DNA from: Rhodeus uyekii
Taxonomy: Eukaryota; Chordata; Actinopteri; Cypriniformes; Acheilognathidae
Length of the DNA: 64,000 nt
Assembly: GCA_037043235.1 (NCBI GenBank)
Contig: JAWRVZ010000274.1
Coordinates: 310,001 to 374,000, forward strand
Direction of reading: 5' to 3'
Part shown: positions 47,450 through 57,608 of the stretch, in pieces
How the letters are laid out: the number at the start of each line of letters is the position of its first letter
Numbering within the stretch: position 1 is the first letter of the stretch
The notes under the pieces: model-generated
Databases searched by the model: none
What the model was told of the DNA's origin: nothing
The model's input: only the letters and a program-made list of their open reading frames with translations
Program-made: the position numbers and the translations under genes

Positions 47450-48721
47450 ATGGCGAATGAACAGACATTTAGACCTTGTGTTTTTCCCTGTCCGCGTTTT
47501 ATAACGGACAGGGATACACATGTTATGTGTGTTGTCTGTTTGGGAGTGGAGCATGCGCGGTCGGCACTGTGAGAAGTTCTCCCTGCATACGCTCCGCTCC
47601 CGACTGGCGGTCTGTAAGGAGGCCGCTCAGGCTAGTGTTCCCCGTGGTTCGGGTTCTGCAGCGGCCGAGGCTTTGCGGCACTCGCAGTCACGGGGATCAC
47701 AAATGGATCTCGCTGAGGCAGCTGGGATGGGTCCTCCCTTATGAGGTGAGGCGGGTCCCAGTCACGAGCGCTCCCCTAGAGACGATCATGCTGGTGCTCC
47801 GGCACTAGCTTTATCTAGTTCAGATGACATGGATTTAGCTAGTGTCGACCCGGTTGGGGAGAATTCGCCACCCTCCTCACCGGCATTTGAGGAGCTAGTT
47901 GAGGTTGTGGCGCGAGCGGTCTCGCGTCTGGATATTGATTGGCCGGCGGAGACCAGGAGTGCTCGTCCTAGAAAGAGTATTTTGGACGAGCGCTACCTGC
48001 CTGCTCGCGTCACTCCCCCGCGCTGAGCTATGCCTTTTCTTTCCGATTTACATGCTGAGGTATCTAGATCCTGGATAAGGCCAGCCTCCGAAAGAGTCCA
48101 TACACCACAAAGTGCGATGTATACGAATCTTGTCGGAGCTCAACACCATGGTTATGGGGGGATGCAGAAAGTGGACGAGGCTCTTGCTGGATACCTCGTC
48201 CCCCAGTCTGCGTCCTCTATTAAAGCTCCGGCGCTCCCCACCAAGCCGATGTGCGTCACATCGTCTTTGGTGGGGAAAGCGTACTCTGCGTCGAGCCAGG
48301 CTGCTGCATGCCTGCATACTACGGCACTGCTGCAGGTCTATCAGGCAGAGTTGCTTGGGGACCTCAACGAGGGCGGTGGTATCGGTCCGGAGGCAGTGGC
48401 AGAGCTGCTCCAGACCGTGGATTTGTCTCCTCGGACCACTAGGGAGATGGCCTACTCTGCCGGCCGCTCCATGGCAGCTCTGGTGGCCACGGAGAGACAT
48501 TTATGGCTCAATTTATCGGCCATGAAGGATAAAGATAAATTTGTGCTACTGGATGCCCCTCTGTCCCCTTCGGGCTTGTTTGGCGATGCCGTAAAAAGCG
48601 TCGTCGACAAGGTCCAGGAGGCTTCACAACAGCAGGCGGCGTTCAGTAAAGTTCTTCCCCGCCGCCCTCCACGTGAGACCAACGCGAGCTCCGGGAGAGA
48701 CCCGGGAGGCTGGTTCCCTTA
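47450..48721 (+). pseudogene. DIRS copy A gag-like ORF, interrupted
   Basis: The ATG at 47450 starts MANEQTFRPCVFPCPRF and a Cys/His-containing segment (CVVCLGVEHARSAL) that ends at a TGA near 47570. Later parts read in shifted frame: ENSPPSSPAFEELVEVVARA (47829 onward), a second TGA at 48024, then MPFLSDLHAEVSRSW, YLVPQSASSIKAPALPTKP, YQAELLGDLNEGGGIGPEAV and SPSGLFGDAVKSVVDKVQEA. The segment is shared with the other three DIRS copies. Stops probably arose from CGA to TGA changes. No function beyond the usual nucleic-acid-binding role of DIRS gag can be claimed. Confidence 0.8.
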
Positions 48722-48729
48722 GTAGAGTT

Positions 48730-50110
48730 CCAGGCTGCGTGGTCACGGCTACCGGGTATCTCTCAGTGGGTCCTGCGCACGGTAACCTCCGGGTATGCCA
48801 TCCAGTTCGGGGTTTCACCACCCCGATTCTCGGGGGTCCTACAGTCCGTGGCCCCCAGCAGGCTCTGGTCATGGAACAAGAAGTAGACACTCTGCTGGCG
48901 AAAGGGGCCATCGAGTATGTACCCCTCGCGGAAAGCAAGTCCGGGTTTTACAGCCGGTACTTCATAGTTCCAAAGAAGGATGGAGGGTTGCGGCCCATTC
49001 TGGATTTGCGTCTCTTAAATCGAGCAGTCAGGCGTCTAAAATTCAAGATGCTGACGCTCAAGCAGATCGTAGTGCAGGTCAGATCCGAGGATTGGTTTGT
49101 CACAGTCGACCTCAAAGACACATATTTCCACGTCTCCATCCTTCCGCAACACAGGAAGTTCCTGAGGTTTGCCTTCGGGGGAAAGGCGTACCAGTATCGG
49201 GTGCTCCGCTACGGTTACAGGGCATTCGTGTCTTAAACTATATCGACGACTGGCTTATTCTGGCCCAGTCGCCGCAGTTAGCAGCGTAACATCAAGATGC
49301 TGTGCTCGCACACACGAAGGAGCTGGGGTTGAGGCTGAACACCAAGAAGAGTGTACTTTCTCCTGCACAGAGAACCACTTTCTTGGGAGTCATTTGGGAC
49401 TCAGTGGCCATGTCTGCTCGGCTCTCAGCCGTCTAGAGAATCAAGCTGGGCCAGCCACTCACGGTGAAACACTTTCAGAGAGTGTTAGGGCTCATGGCAG
49501 CGGCATCCAGCATTATCCCACTGGGCCTGCTGTACATGAGACCCATGCAGTGATGGCTAAAAACCAAGGGGTTCTCCCCAAAGGGAAACCCGCTTCGCAC
49601 TATCAAGGTCACGGGGCGATGCCTACGCACCCTGAGTATGTGGAAGAACTCTTGGTTTCTGTCTCAAGGCCCTGTGTTGGGGGCTCTGGGTCGGAGAGTC
49701 TCTCTCTCGACAAATGCCTCCCTCTCGGGCTGGGGAGCGGTCCTGAAGGATCGCTCCTCACAAGGTCTGTGGAGCAGTCGGCACCAGACCTGGCACATAA
49801 ACATGCTAGAGTTACTGGCGGTCCGCAGAGCACTCTGTTCCTCCCGGACCTTCGCGATCACCATGTCACTGTTTTCACCGACAGTATGACGGCAGTCGCA
49901 TATATCAACCATCAGGGGGGTCTACGTTCGCGACCATTGTACAAGATGGCGCGACAGAGCCTCCTCTGGGCCCAGGGGAGGTTGCTCTCTCTCAGGGCGG
50001 CCTACATCCCGGGGGTCCAGAATGTGGGAGCAGACGCCCTATCGAGACAGGGGCCAAGACCAGGGGAATGGCAGCTCCACCCCGAAGTGGTGGAGCAGAT
50101 TTGGGAGAGA
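48730..50110 (+). pseudogene. DIRS copy A reverse transcriptase/RNase H, broken
   Basis: RT motifs SGFYSRYFIVPKKDGGLRPI, LDLRLLNRAVRRLKFKML, SEDWFVTVDLKDTYFH and FAFGGKAYQYRVL are followed directly by APLRLQGIRVLNYIDDWLIL in another frame. The normal PFGL-type segment before YIDD (about 20 residues) is deleted and the frame shifts. RNase H follows with NASLSGWGAVL, TWHINMLELLAVRRALCS, VFTDSMTAVAYINHQGG and GADALSRQ, spread over two frames and with stops at about 49288, 49435 and 49552. The LKDTYF Asp and the YIDD pair are both visible, so the family is certain while activity is excluded. Confidence 0.88.
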
Positions 50111-51485
50111 TACGGCAGAAACTATCTATTTTCAGAAACACCCACTACCCTCTGTGGTTTTCGCTAGCACATCCAGCGCCTCTGGGGCAGGATGCCATGG
50201 TACATGCGTGGCCGAGGTTACGCCTGTAAGCCTTTCCCCCGATCGCTCTGCTCCCGGGAGTTCTGGCCAAAATTCGCCAGGACAAGGTCCATCTCACGCT
50301 AGTGGCCCCCCACTGGCCTTCCAGAATATGGTTTGCGGACCTCATGGCCCTCCTCGACGGAGTCCCATGGGAGATTCCGGTCAGGAGGGACCTTTGGTCC
50401 CAGATGGAGGGTTGCATTCTTTACCCTCGCCCAGAGCTAATGAAGCTGTGGGTCTGGCCCCTGAAGGGGTCCAGCTCATAGAATCCGGTCTCTCAGCTGA
50501 GGTTGTGGAGACCATCTTTCAGTCCAGAGCTCCCTCCACGAGGAAACTCTACGCCTTGAAGTGGAAACTCTTCACGTCTTGGTGTGGCGAAAGGCAGGTG
50601 AATCCAGTAACATGTCAAGTCGGCAAAGTGCTGGAGTTCCTGCAAGAAAGATTTGCGGCAGGGTTGTCCCCCTCCACCTTGAAGGTTTATGTGGCTGCCA
50701 TATCAGCTTGCCATGTACCTCTGGGTGGGGTATCCTTGGGCAGGGACCCCCTAGTCACTCGTTTCCTCTGTGGCACACTAAGGCTGAGACCTGCGGCACA
50801 GACCAGGGTGCCTGCCTGGGACTTGTCTGTGGTACTCCAAGGTCTGTCCCAGGCACCCTTTGAACCTCTGGAGGAGCTCCCTAATAAGCTCCTCTCTCTT
50901 AAGACCCTTCTTTTGCTGGCCATCACCTCGCTTAAGAGGGTCGGGGATCTTCAGGCCCTCTTGGTGGCTCCCTCATGCCTCGAGTTCGCGCCCGGGATGG
51001 CGAAAGCCTTTCTCCACCCGAGGCCAGGCTATGTCCCCAAGGTTCCCAGTAATGTGGCTCGGTCGATCACGCTGCAGGCCTTCTGCCCTCCCCCATTTGA
51101 CGATCATGAGCAGGAGCACAAGACTGCCACTTGGCGTAAGTCAGACCAACTGTTCGTTTGCTTTGGGACCCCTAAGGGGGCTCCAGCTTCTAAGCAAACC
51201 CTGAGCAGGTGGATAGTCGAGGCTATCTGTCTAGCTTACGAGTCGGCCGGACATGCTTCTCCTTTGAGGGTCCGGGCCCACTCCACTCGGAGCGTGGCGG
51301 CATCCAAGGCTCTCCTCTCCGGAGTTTCCTTGTCTGATGTTTGTGCTGCGGCTGGCTGGTCCTCGATGCCGCCCCAGGAACCAGGGTGCTCTCTCAGTGA
51401 GCTGGGACACACCCGGATGCCGGCGTCGCTGAGGTGGCGTTGGTATAGCGTTCCCCTAGCGCTTGACGCAGCTCGAGTTCCCTGA
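50022..51485 (+). pseudogene. DIRS copy A tyrosine recombinase lacking its Tyr
   Basis: A single long frame (487 codons) that covers the end of RNase H in another frame and then the recombinase: RAPSTRKLYALKWKLFTSWC, GLSPSTLKVYVAAISACHVP (core-binding domain), AITSLKRVGDLQALLVAPS (first catalytic Arg), and RAHSTRSVAASKALLSGVSL SDVCAAAGWSS (HxxR box). The HTFxRFYxLD segment with the Tyr nucleophile should follow AGWSS. Instead MPPQEPGCSLSELGH follows and the frame runs into the internal complementary region. The enzyme would be unable to form the covalent DNA link. The frame length gives a false impression of an intact gene. Confidence 0.88.
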
Positions 51486-51545
51486 AAGGGAACGTCTCGG
51501 GTTACGAATGTAACCCTGGTTCCCTGAGGGGAACGAGACGCTGCG
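51447..51545 (+). repeat. DIRS copy A internal complementary region
   Basis: GTTCCCCTAGCGCTTGACGC AGCTCGAGTTCCCTGAAAGG is the complement of the left end at 47184. GGTTACGAATGTAACCCTGG TTCCCTGAGGGGAACGAG is the complement of the right end (51750-51790). The junction GGGTTACGAATGTAACC is itself palindromic. This double complementarity is diagnostic of DIRS replication through a circle. Confidence 0.88.
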
Positions 51546-51790
51546 TCTTTGCCTCAGCTCCTTGCGCCTCCGTGCCCGCTTCAGACACTCTTTTGCTGGC
51601 GCTTCCGGGTTTCCCGCACGCTTTATGCTCTTCCTCATGATGTCACCGGCACGTGCCGGCGGTGGCGCATTCACACGCGTTCGCCTCTCATTGGTTGCAC
51701 AGATCTTCACGTGACTGACGCAAGGCTATTTCCCCTAGCGCTTGACGCAGCATCTCGTTCCCCTCAGGGAACCAGGGTTACATTGGTAAC
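51541..51790 (+). repeat. DIRS copy A right inverted terminal repeat
   Basis: Runs from GCTGCGTCTTTGCCTCAGCT through GGCGCTTCCGGGTTTCCCGC and CTCATTGGTTGCACAGATCT TCACGTGAC to CATTGGTAAC. It is the reverse complement of the left repeat, plus about 40 bases of its own at the outer end. Confidence 0.85.
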
Positions 51791-51899
51791 CAACTTTTTC
51801 CCCCCAGTTTTGGAGAAGAAAAAATGCGTCTTATGCGGCGAAAAATACGGTATATACTATTACCTTTTAAATATTTGGTGACAGGATGTTTTTTTTAAA

Positions 51900-52064
51900 T
51901 AAATGAATAATTTTATTCATCATGGCCGGATTAAACTGGTCGAATGTGTGAGCAAAGAGTTTTACATTGTTACACAAGATTTCTAATTCAAATAAATGCT
52001 GTTCTCTTTTACTGGTGCTGAAAATTCAGCTTTGATATCACAAGAAAAAAAAAACTTTTAAAAT
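51900..52064. repeat. Fragment of dispersed cyprinid repeat
   Basis: CAAATAAATGCTGTTCTCTT and GCTGAAAATTCAGCTTTGAT ATCAC match the dispersed repeat at about 42600-42880. Fragment only. Confidence 0.55.
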
Positions 52065-52075
52065 ATATTCAAATA

Positions 52076-52940
52076 CAGTGGTACCTCGGTTTACGAGCGA
52101 CTTGGTTTACGAGAAAATCGGTGTACGAGCATGGAGGGTCAAATCGGTGTACGAGCATTGTATCGGAGTGCGAGCAAATTTTTCCCTCACCCACGCGCAT
52201 TTTTGTCCTAACGCACAGCATCTTCGCGGGCATTTTTACAGGAAATATCCTAATGACAGCCTCTCATAACACAGTCCCGCAGTTCCAACCCCTTTATCAC
52301 CCCTTAAAGCATTCATTCTCTCAGTCTCGCTCTGTTTGGCTGCATCATTCACCACAGTGATACTTTTAGAAGTGATAACATTAATTAATTGTGATCGCTA
52401 TTGTTCACGTAGTGAAATTTATATGTGGTTCATGAATTCATTGTCTCCTCACTTCTCTCCACTCCGGAGCTCGCGTTGGTCGGGCGCGTCTCCCGGAGCT
52501 CGCGTTGGTCGCGCGCGTGTCTCCCGGAGCTCGCGTACGACTTTCACTCTGGATTATCACTTTGTTTGTTTTCTGCACTGTTATTATAAATTCACTCATT
52601 TGCACTTGAATCCAGGTTTTGTGTTTTCCCCCTGTCTCTCATCTCCTTCATGCCAGCAGACGCTGCTCAAAATTGAGTTACAGCAAATTGTCAAGTATTT
52701 TTGAGTTTAATTGTCAATTACTAATTAGTATTTATATGAGATCTTAACGGTTATAATTTTAACTGTAATTAATAGGGTAAAATAAAAACAAAATATTTAA
52801 AATGGGCATTTATGGTCGTGTGGAACGAATTAATTGATTTTTAATGCATTCTTATGGGGGGAATTGTTTTGGTGTACGAGCATTTTGGGATACGAGCTCG
52901 CTCTTGGAATGAATTAAACTCGTAAACCGAGGTATTACTG
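52076..52940. mobile_element. Tigger/pogo-like MITE, family 1, copy 2
   Basis: 865 bp, TA|CAGTGGTACCTCGGTTTACG to CGTAAACCGAGGTATTACTG|TA. Internal blocks (GTGTACGAGCATTG, TTATCACCCCTTAA) match the element at 25954-26825 in reverse orientation. An extra GGAGCTCGCGTTGGTCG tandem duplication (about 52466-52535) is unique to this copy. It lies just left of the Tc1-like copy D. Confidence 0.88.
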
Positions 52941-53189
52941 TAGTAAGTTATTTACAGTTTTAATAATACACTCATCTAAAGGATTGTTAGGAACACCTGT
53001 TCAATTTCTCATTAATGCAATTATCTAATCAACCAATCACATGGCAGTTGCTTCAGTGCATTTAGGGGCGTGGTCCTGGTCAAAACAATCTAATGAACTC
53101 CAAACTGATTGTCAGAATGGAAAAGAAAGGTGATTTAAGCAATTTTGAGCGTGGCATGGTTGTTGGTGCCAGAAGGGCCGGTCTGAGTA

Positions 53190-53936
53190 CAGTGGTACCT
53201 CGAGATACGAAATTAATCCGTTCCGAGGCGGCATTCGTATAATGAGTTTTTCGTATCTTGGAACACATTTTACATGTAAAATGGCTAATCCGTTCCAAGT
53301 CCTCCAAAAACACCCCAATAAATTTCATAACAGTCCTTCTCGGCAGGATTCGAACCTGCGCAGGGAAACGCCAATGGATCTGTAGTTCATCGCCTTAACC
53401 TCTCAGCCACAACTCGTGTGCGTCACACGATTTCGATTGTCTTGTGCGGTGGTGCTTTCACTTTAGTTTTCACAGTCGCGATTTTAAACAATTGAAAATC
53501 TGAGGGGGCCGGACATGTAAATGAGGGGGCCCAGGCCCCCCCGTGGCTATGCCACTGGTACATACGTACACTTAACTTTACAAAAACATAAAAAATGTAA
53601 AGTTTCGGGTGCGGAGTGGCTGAGCTAAAGCACGCCAGCACGTACGTATAGAAGATGCATGATGGGAGGGATGCTGTCCAATTAGAGAGAAGGATCTCAT
53701 GGCTTGGCTAGCATCAGGAACCAATGGGAGAGCAGGAGGATGGTGGCGAGTCTACTATAACTAAGATGGCGGCATGCGGCGAGAGTTTCAAAATTGTTAT
53801 GGGGCAAATCTCGGACTTTCAGAAACCTGTCGTATCTTGAAAACTTTTCGTATGTAGAGCAGTAAAATTCATCGTCTTTGCTTTCGTAACTTGGATTTTT
53901 CGTAAGTTGAGCCTTTCGTATCTCGAGGTACCACTG
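53190..53936. mobile_element. Tigger/pogo-like MITE nested in Tc1 copy D
   Basis: 747 bp from TA|CAGTGGTACCTCGAGATACG to TCTCGAGGTACCACTG|TA. The ends are inverted over at least 20 bases, and subterminal TTCGTAT repeats occur. The host site reads GAGTA on the left and TATTTCAC on the right; the uninterrupted GAGTATTTCAC is preserved in the Tc1 copy at 15248-16229. A tRNA-Ser-like segment lies inside in minus orientation. Confidence 0.9.
53336..53416 (-). tRNA. tRNA-Ser-like sequence carried by the MITE (probably pseudogene)
   Basis: On the minus strand GTGGCTGAGAGGTTAAGGCG (A box, D arm) is followed by ATGAACTACAGATCCATTGG (anticodon arm), a variable-arm-like segment and GCAGGTTCGAATCCTGC (B box, perfect T arm). 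It resembles eukaryotic type-II tRNA-Ser. Reading the loop as CTACAGA gives ACA instead of a Ser anticodon. One anticodon-stem pair and three acceptor pairs are broken. It therefore looks like a degenerate tRNA gene or tRNA-derived segment. The intact A and B boxes could still allow Pol III transcription. Confidence 0.6.
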
Positions 53937-54919
53937 TATTTCACAATCTGCTCAGTTACTGGGATTTTCACGCACAACCATTTCTAGGGTTTACAAAGAA
54001 TATTGTGAAAAGGGAAAAATTTCCAGTATGCGGCAGTCCTGTGGGCGAAAATGCCTTGTTGATGCTAGAGGTCAGAGGAGAATGGGCCGAGTGATTCAAG
54101 CTGATAGAAGAGCAACTTTGACTGAAGGTGAAATAACCACTTGTTACAACCGAGGTATGCAGCAAAGCATTTGTGAAGCCACAACACGCACAACCTTGAG
54201 GTGGATGGGCTACAACAGCAGAAGACCCCACTAGGTACCACTCATCTCCACTACAAATAGGAAAAAGAGGCTACAATTTGCTACAAGCTCACCAAAATTG
54301 GACAGTGAGAGTGGAAAAATTTTGCCTGGTCTGATGAGTCTCGATTTCTGTTGAGACATTCAGATGGTAGAGTCAGAATTTGGTGTAAACAGAATGAGAA
54401 CATGGATCCATCATGCCTTGTTACCACTGTGCAGGCTGCTGGTGGTGGTGTAATGGTGTGGGGGATGTTTTTTTTGACACACTTTAGGCCCCTTAGTGCC
54501 AATTGGGCATCGTTTAAATGCCACGGCCTACCTGAGCATTGTTTCTGACCATGTCCATCCCTTTATGACCACCATCTACCCATCCTGTGATGGCTACTTC
54601 CAGCAGGATAATGCACCATGTCACAAAACTCAATCAAGCATCGAGTTCACTGTACTAAATGGCCCCCACATTCATCAGATCTCAACCCAGTAGAGCATCT
54701 TTGGGATGTGGTGGAACGAGAGCTTCGTACCCTGGATGTGCATCCCACAAATCTCCAACAACTGCAATATGCTATCCTATCAATATGGACCAACATTTCT
54801 AAAGAATGCTTTCAGCACCTTGTTGAATCAATGCCACGTAGAATTAAGGCAGTTCTGAAGGCAAAAGGGGGTCAAACACAGTATTAGTACAGTGTTTCTA
54901 ATAATCCTTTAGGTGAGTG

Positions 54920-55721
54920 TAATTTACAATATTACTGTTTTTACTGTATTTTTTATATAAATGCAGCCTTGGTGAGCAAAAGACTTTCCACCACTTGAAA
55001 AGAGAGAAACATCTTGTCCAACATTATAACAGCTCCAGCCCGGAACGGGATGGGCTGCTCTGACCATCCATCGATCGGTTTGGATTTCCATTAAAAGGAG
55101 CTGGCGCAAAAGGACTGACTGATTCAGAGCGAGTGCTTTTGGGAAGAGAGTACACTAGAGAAAATACAGCTCCTAAATAATCAATGATTGAGGGAGTAAA
55201 TCAGCCAGAGTGAAAGAGGCCGAAATGTGGCTGGCAATTAATTAGGACATCTGAGGGAGTCAGATTCCATTTCTGTAGCCCACCACTCACATGCAATATC
55301 AACAGCATTAGTGCAGAGACCAGGGATACAAGAAAATGATTTGGTCCATTCAGATATGGGTTGCTACTAAGTGGATATAAGGCCTTTGCTAATAAAAATC
55401 TGAATTGTGAGAAGGGCAGGGTGGTCTGACGGGATATACAGCGCAGTGCAACCAAAGAAATATGTTGAGATTCTGCTATACAGTATATACAGTAGATTTA
55501 CTTTACATTATTTACACGACTGTTGAATTTCCAGTAAAACAAATTACACGTGACTAACCTTTATGTGCCAAATGTATTCGGAAATCTTTATTAAGCTTCA
55601 TGTTTACAAACTAAGCATATATGGATGATGATAACAATTACACAATGGCAGATAGTATGATTCAGCTTCTTTGTTTTTTTAAGACATAAATGTTCATTTT
55701 TAAGCAAATGATTAAACATGG
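54920..55721. other. rims2 intron, no clear feature
   Basis: It starts with a fragment of the A/T-rich dispersed repeat (TTACTGTTTTTACTGTATTT). No gene is recognised in the remainder. Confidence 0.45.
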
Positions 55722-56035
55722 TGTCACAATGATGAAGAAGAAGAGTTCAAAGGGTTTCTATGAGCCAAAGGTTCTTTATTGCAAACAAACTGAGGTAATC
55801 CACAACGATGGCAACAAAGTGACAGCATGCATGAAACGTAAACACAAATAATAACCAACAAACAAGGAGTGAATGAGGAGAACTTAAATACACAGGGTGT
55901 TGAACAGAAATGACGAACAGCTGTGATGATTAGTGTCCATGGTGACTGATGTGTGGTGGGAAAACTTAAACAAAGGAACATATGATGAACACGTAACTGA
56001 ATGAAAACCACTAAGCGTGATGTGAGGGTGTGACG
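55722..56035 (-). mobile_element. Solo LTR, minus orientation, duplication CATGG
   Basis: Flanked by CATGG at 55717-55721 and 56036-56040. On the minus strand it reads (T/C)GTCACACCCTCACATC to CATTGTGACA. TATTTAAG and a downstream AATAAAG polyadenylation signal sit at the positions expected in an LTR. One end base has changed (TG to CG). It is of the same family as the LTRs at 27852 and 56871. Confidence 0.82.
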
Positions 56036-56870
56036 CATGGAGTTAGGATCTCATAATCATCAACATTATCATCATCATCATCACACAAACACAAAGTAAT
56101 AAAACACACTCAATCACTGACTAGGATACTGTTACTAGATCCCAGGTAGCAGCTGACTATGTTAAAGTCTGTAATGTTGCCAATGTATAATTGTATATCA
56201 GATATACATTTTTCCATACTGATTTTGGGTGACAGATAAAATTTCTTAAAGGTGAACTGTGAACAAAAAAAAACTCTGAATACACCACCACAAAAAAAGC
56301 TAAAAAATCATGCAAGTCTGATCTTTTTACATGCTCGTAATAACAGCATATAAATTAACAGTAATATAAACAAAAACATTTTAGTCTTATAGTCTATATT
56401 AAATCAATACTGACCCTATTTACTTTCTTAAAACATATTCAGTCTTGTATGTTTTTTGTTTTGTTTTTTATCCCTGCATGCTACTCCAAAGAACAATAAT
56501 ACTTGCCATAATCATTTTTCATCAAAATGTAATAATTTTATTCAATGGCTGAAATCACTACTGCTTCTTATTTTTCAACTCCTCCCCTCCAACTATCTGT
56601 CATAGAGACCACTTTGCAAAATCCAGTCTGATCCTGGTAGATAAAATCATGTCCCAACTACAATTTTTTCTCCTTTAATATCCTGTTTCACTCAGAAATA
56701 TGTCACATTAATTAATTGACTTAAGCTAATATGAGAATGCCATGTAATTCTGACTTCAAGTAAGAACACAGCATTCTAGAAATTGACCAAAGTATTCCAC
56801 GAACATTCGACACACGCCCAACGCATGAATCACTGACGGAGCGCGTCCAAACACGCACGCTTCGCAAACG
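56036..56870. other. rims2 intron, no clear feature
   Basis: A/T-rich until about 56780, then a CpG-rich stretch with ACGCAT/CACGC motifs that continues beyond the next LTR. No gene is seen. Confidence 0.45.
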
Positions 56871-57215
56871 TGTTACGGTTCTGTCTCTGTTTCCAGTGTT
56901 ATTAGTGTTCTAGTGGACAGAACCGTGGCACTACTCTCTCTCCTGTGTGTGTGTGTGTGTGTCTCGTTAGTGTTTGCCCCGCCTCCTTGTTTCCCGTAAT
57001 CATTCCCAGCTGTCTCTCATCACCACCTTCCCTCATGTGTTGCCTATTTAATCCTGGTGTGTTTGCTGTCCTGAGTCGCGTCGTTGTCTCACCATGTTTT
57101 GCCTTGTCCTACCGTTTCATCCGGTTTGGTTGCCTTCCTTGTGAGTTTGTTTATTTCTGTTATATTAAATACACCTTTCCCTGTATCCTGAGTCCTCCCT
57201 CATTGTAACGTGACA
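56871..57215 (+). mobile_element. Solo LTR with 5-bp duplication AAACG
   Basis: TGTTACGGTTCTGTCTCTGT at the left and GTAACGTGACA at the right, flanked by AAACG on both sides (56866-56870, 57216-57220). TGTTGCCTATTTAATCCTGG is probably the promoter region. A short (TG)n tract sits at 56943-56961. It is inserted within a CpG-rich segment (about 56790-57620). Confidence 0.85.
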
Positions 57216-57564
57216 AAACGTTCCACGTACAAGCACTTTCAGAATCCACATTGTCAGTGGAATGAACGTGATAGGTGCGCGGTTCATGCGTGATATGAAG
57301 GTGGGGAGTCAGTGGACGTGCGCGGTTTCGAACCAGTTCCGACGCATAAGCACTGACGGCCGACGCATGTCCCGCGCATAGTCACACATACTCGACGCAT
57401 AAACTACGCACGCCGATTCATGAATAACTTTTTGAACCGTTCAAAACTCAAAATCACGCACAAACCACCTTCGACGCACATCCACTTACAATCACTGGCG
57501 GCCCACGTTCGTTCCACCGACAAATTACGCATACGCATGAATCACGCACGAATAACGCACAGAT
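57216..57564. repeat. CpG-rich segment with ACGCAT motifs
   Basis: An unusual G+C- and CpG-rich stretch with many spaced ACGCA/CGCAT/GACGCA motifs. It continues the sequence left of the LTR (56790-56865). It is probably an undescribed-to-me repeat that was split by the LTR. No inverted end pair was established. Confidence 0.4.
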
Positions 57565-57608
57565 TTTCGTTTCTGTGCGGAGCGTGTACACTCCGCACAG
57601 AAACGAAA
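57565..57608. repeat. Perfect 18-bp inverted repeat
   Basis: TTTCGTTTCTGTGCGGAG and CTCCGCACAGAAACGAAA are perfect complements separated by the 8-base loop CGTGTACA. It could form a strong hairpin at the right edge of the CpG-rich segment. Confidence 0.95.

Larger units (their letters stand above)
47184..51790 (+). mobile_element. DIRS-type retrotransposon copy A, near full length
   Basis: About 4.6 kb in the order left inverted terminal repeat, gag-like ORF, reverse transcriptase/RNase H, tyrosine recombinase, internal complementary region, right inverted terminal repeat. The two ends are inverted copies (GCGTCAAGCGCTAGGGGAAA at left; TTTCCCCTAGCGCTTGACGC at right) and the internal region carries the complement of both extreme ends. 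That is the defining architecture of DIRS elements and differs from LTR elements. Several stops, frameshifts and deletions make this copy inactive, but it is the least damaged of the four here. No target duplication is expected for this group. Confidence 0.93.
46688..51850. mobile_element. TIR element (TA target) split by inner insertions
   Basis: Left end TA|CTGTATTTTTCGCCATATAA and right end TGCGGCGAAAAATACGG|TA are inverted copies with GCATAAGACGC/AAGATGC further in, flanked by TA. This is a Tc1/mariner-type nonautonomous element. The DIRS copy at 47184-51790 occupies most of it, and the short IR element at 47003-47182 lies just left of the DIRS element. Confidence 0.75.
53117..54887 (+). 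pseudogene. Tc1-like transposase, interrupted and frameshifted
   Basis: The ATG at 53117 starts MEKKGDLSNFERGMVVGARR AGLS, the first helix-turn-helix, and is cut by the MITE at 53190. After it the second HTH (SCGRKCLVDARGQRRMGRVI) and the catalytic domain follow: GRVRIWCKQNENMDPSCLVT, YFQQDNAPCHKTQSS and HSSDLNPVEHLWDVVERELR, over three frames ending about 54887. The first Asp region (DESRF) and the DD34E spacing remain visible. Similar motifs on the minus strand at 15325-15890 confirm the family. Confidence 0.85.
52969..54919 (+). mobile_element. Tc1-like transposon copy D, interrupted
   Basis: From TA|CACTCATCTAAAGGATTGTT to AATCCTTTAGGTGAGTG|TA, with inverted ends and TA duplication. Without the 747-bp inner MITE (plus its duplicated TA) it would be about 1.2 kb, the size of a complete Tc1 element of this family. 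The transposase reads on the plus strand and is broken by frameshifts and by the MITE. It is a fuller relative of the copy at 15248-16229. Confidence 0.9.

Noticed and set aside
48048..48500. 150-codon minus-strand frame
   Set aside because: Antisense shadow of the DIRS gag-like ORF.
50022..51485. Intact 487-residue recombinase gene
   Set aside because: The Tyr nucleophile segment after AGWSS is missing and the frame ends in the internal complementary region, so the length is misleading.
47184..51790. LTR retrotransposon, Ngaro or Crypton instead of DIRS
   Set aside because: Inverted ends plus an internal complementary region and an RT together with a tyrosine recombinase fit DIRS; direct LTRs or split direct repeats are absent, and Cryptons lack RT.
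53336..53416. Functional tRNA-Ser gene
   Set aside because: The acceptor stem has at least three mismatches and the anticodon loop does not read as Ser; kept only as a tRNA-like sequence.
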